Positions 63,301 to 64,000 of a stretch of DNA of 64,000 nt are shown one piece after another. The notes under the pieces are model-generated. The model saw nothing but the letters and a program-made list of their open reading frames with translations, did not search any database and was not told the DNA's origin. A program made the position numbers and the translations under genes. The stretch covers positions 110,843 to 174,842 of the forward strand of contig NZ_SRHY01000005.1 of the NCBI RefSeq assembly GCF_004565465.1, written 5' to 3'. How positions within the stretch are numbered: position 1 is the stretch's first letter; each line of letters begins with the position of its first letter. The DNA is from Lentibacillus salicampi. GTDB lineage: Bacteria; Bacillota; Bacilli; Bacillales; Amphibacillaceae.

Positions 63301-63876
63301 ATGCTAGAACAGGAATTTACAAACTTAGTAAATGATTTTGGTGTTCCAGTAACATTAAATGATGAAACAACCACACGTAAGGCAATATTATCCAGTCAAA
63401 CGTTATCTGATACATTACCAGATTTTGACGACAAAACAATACATAGTGATTTTCCTATAAAACGTGGAGATGTAATTACGTATAACGATACAAAATATCT
63501 GATTATTAGTGATGTTCAAGCAAAGCGATCATATGAATATAAAGCAACTATTAGACCAATGACTAATGCTTTTCAATTTACCTATATGACTGATGGTTAT
63601 TACGAGGAGACAGACCGCTTTGGCAATCCTATATGGATACGAGAACCCGAAGAAGTAACAGAAGATTTGCCATGTATAGCCCAACAAGAAGGAAGTCCGA
63701 CAATAGAAAGTGGTCAAATTAGATTGCCAGAAGAACGTATCATAGTTATAATGTCTGATGACAATATAAGTCAACAGATTGAAATAAATTCAAATCATCA
63801 GATGATGAATGATACTTACAACATCGTAAATATTAACTTGCTTCAATCAGGATTAAGAATTTTCACGATGGAATGA
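63301..63876 (+). CDS. Putative head-closure / minor capsid protein
   Basis: This 191-residue beta-rich protein has 'FPIKRGDVITYNDTKYLIIS' and 'AKRSYEYKATIRPMTNAFQF', the layout of head-closure proteins of Siphoviridae-type phages (barrel with 'GD.i.y.g..y.i'). It starts at ATG directly after the stop of the preceding gene with AAGGAATG as ribosome site. A role at the neck is likely from position but not proven. Confidence 0.5.
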   Translation: MLEQEFTNLVNDFGVPVTLNDETTTRKAILSSQTLSDTLPDFDDKTIHSDFPIKRGDVITYNDTKYLIISDVQAKRSYEYKATIRPMTNAFQFTYMTDGYYEETDRFGNPIWIREPEEVTEDLPCIAQQEGSPTIESGQIRLPEERIIVIMSDDNISQQIEINSNHQMMNDTYNIVNINLLQSGLRIFTME

Positions 63877-63891
63877 TTACAGCCATCGGAA

Positions 63892-63963
63892 TTTACCACC
63901 CTTGCCATCTTTTTTACCACCGTTTGCCAAGGTATTTACCACACATTGCCAGTGTATTTACCA
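63892..63963 (+). repeat. Phased repeat array TTTACCAC-N-TTGCCA
   Basis: TTTACCAC begins at 63892, 63913 and 63935, and TTTACCA at 63957. TTGCCA follows at 63902, 63924 and 63946. Units are 21-22 bp apart, about two helical turns. The array lies just after a structural gene at the window's right edge. Confidence 0.85.
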
Positions 63964-64000
63964 ATGGTTGAAAAAGCCCTACAGACCAATGTTTTAAAAG

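Larger units (their letters stand above)
45830..64000. mobile_element. Integrated prophage or capsid-encoding satellite at tRNA-Val, right end outside window
   Basis: AT-rich region with a leftward integrase/repressor pair and about 20 rightward genes, including RepA_N replication protein, scaffold, major capsid, SF3 helicase, TerS-like, TerL, portal and head-tail connector candidates. The composition is lower in GC than the flanking host. No tail, holin or endolysin gene appears before the window ends, so completeness cannot be judged. Confidence 0.92.

Overview
The window is a stretch of chromosome from a spore-forming, low-to-mid GC Gram-positive bacterium of the Bacillaceae, probably near the halotolerant Virgibacillus/Lentibacillus/Oceanobacillus group (inference from gene order and protein similarity seen by eye, not from a search). 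The core follows the known Bacillus subtilis order yjzD-yjaV-med-fabHA-fabF-yjbA-trpS-yjbC-spxA-mecA-coiA-pepF-spxH(yjbH)-yjbI-yjbK-relQ(yjbM)-nadK-yjbO-prpE-mgtE-cotO-cotZ and yjcF/yjcG/yjcH.

Layout, host part (1-45.8 kb). 0.2-3.1 kb is a TrpX-type ABC uptake operon. 3.4-5.8 kb holds a Crp/Fnr regulator diverging from a DUF2249 protein and a radical SAM/SPASM protein that appears to start with ATA. 6-8.6 kb holds uppP and small envelope or spore genes. 8.65-12 kb holds med and the FapR-controlled fabH-fabF pair. 12.4-15.1 kb holds yjbA and T-box-controlled trpS, flanked by two inverted copies of a structured repeat. 15.2-20.5 kb holds a NERD protein, a decayed pyruvate oxidase, a YerD-like FMN protein and a DUF4015 protein. 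20.7-28.6 kb is the Spx/MecA/CoiA/PepF/SpxH proteolysis and competence block. 28.8-34.3 kb holds globin, CYTH, RelQ, NadK, pseudouridine synthase, PrpE and a RodA/FtsW protein. 34.5-38.2 kb holds mgtE and a spore coat cluster with sigma-K-like -10 sites. 38.4-45.7 kb holds two DUF421 proteins, YjcF/G/H and a heterodimeric ABC exporter. Several non-autonomous repeats and IS relics sit between these genes.

Part two (45.8-64 kb) is a visibly AT-richer integrated element that begins at the 3' end of a tRNA-Val(GAC) gene. It has a leftward lysogeny module (tyrosine integrase, XRE repressor) and a rightward lytic promoter overlapped by a 10-bp-phased ATGATAA operator array. Next come a DUF771 protein, a RepA_N replication protein, a SinI-domain protein and a 561-residue zinc-finger protein. 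A scaffold plus major-capsid cassette follows, bounded by two terminator-like hairpins, then an SF3 (D5-type) helicase, a 12-copy GGAACA/TGTTCC site array, TerS-like, TerL and portal genes, a ~700-nt gene-free stretch, small accessory genes, a possible ADP-ribosyltransferase-like protein and head-tail connector candidates. The window ends in another phased repeat array. No tail, lysis or right attachment site is visible before the end, so a complete prophage and a capsid-encoding satellite (cf-PICI-like) both remain possible.

The most unusual signals are in this element: the capsid cassette lying ahead of the replication and packaging genes, three phased DNA site arrays, and long structured non-coding gaps.
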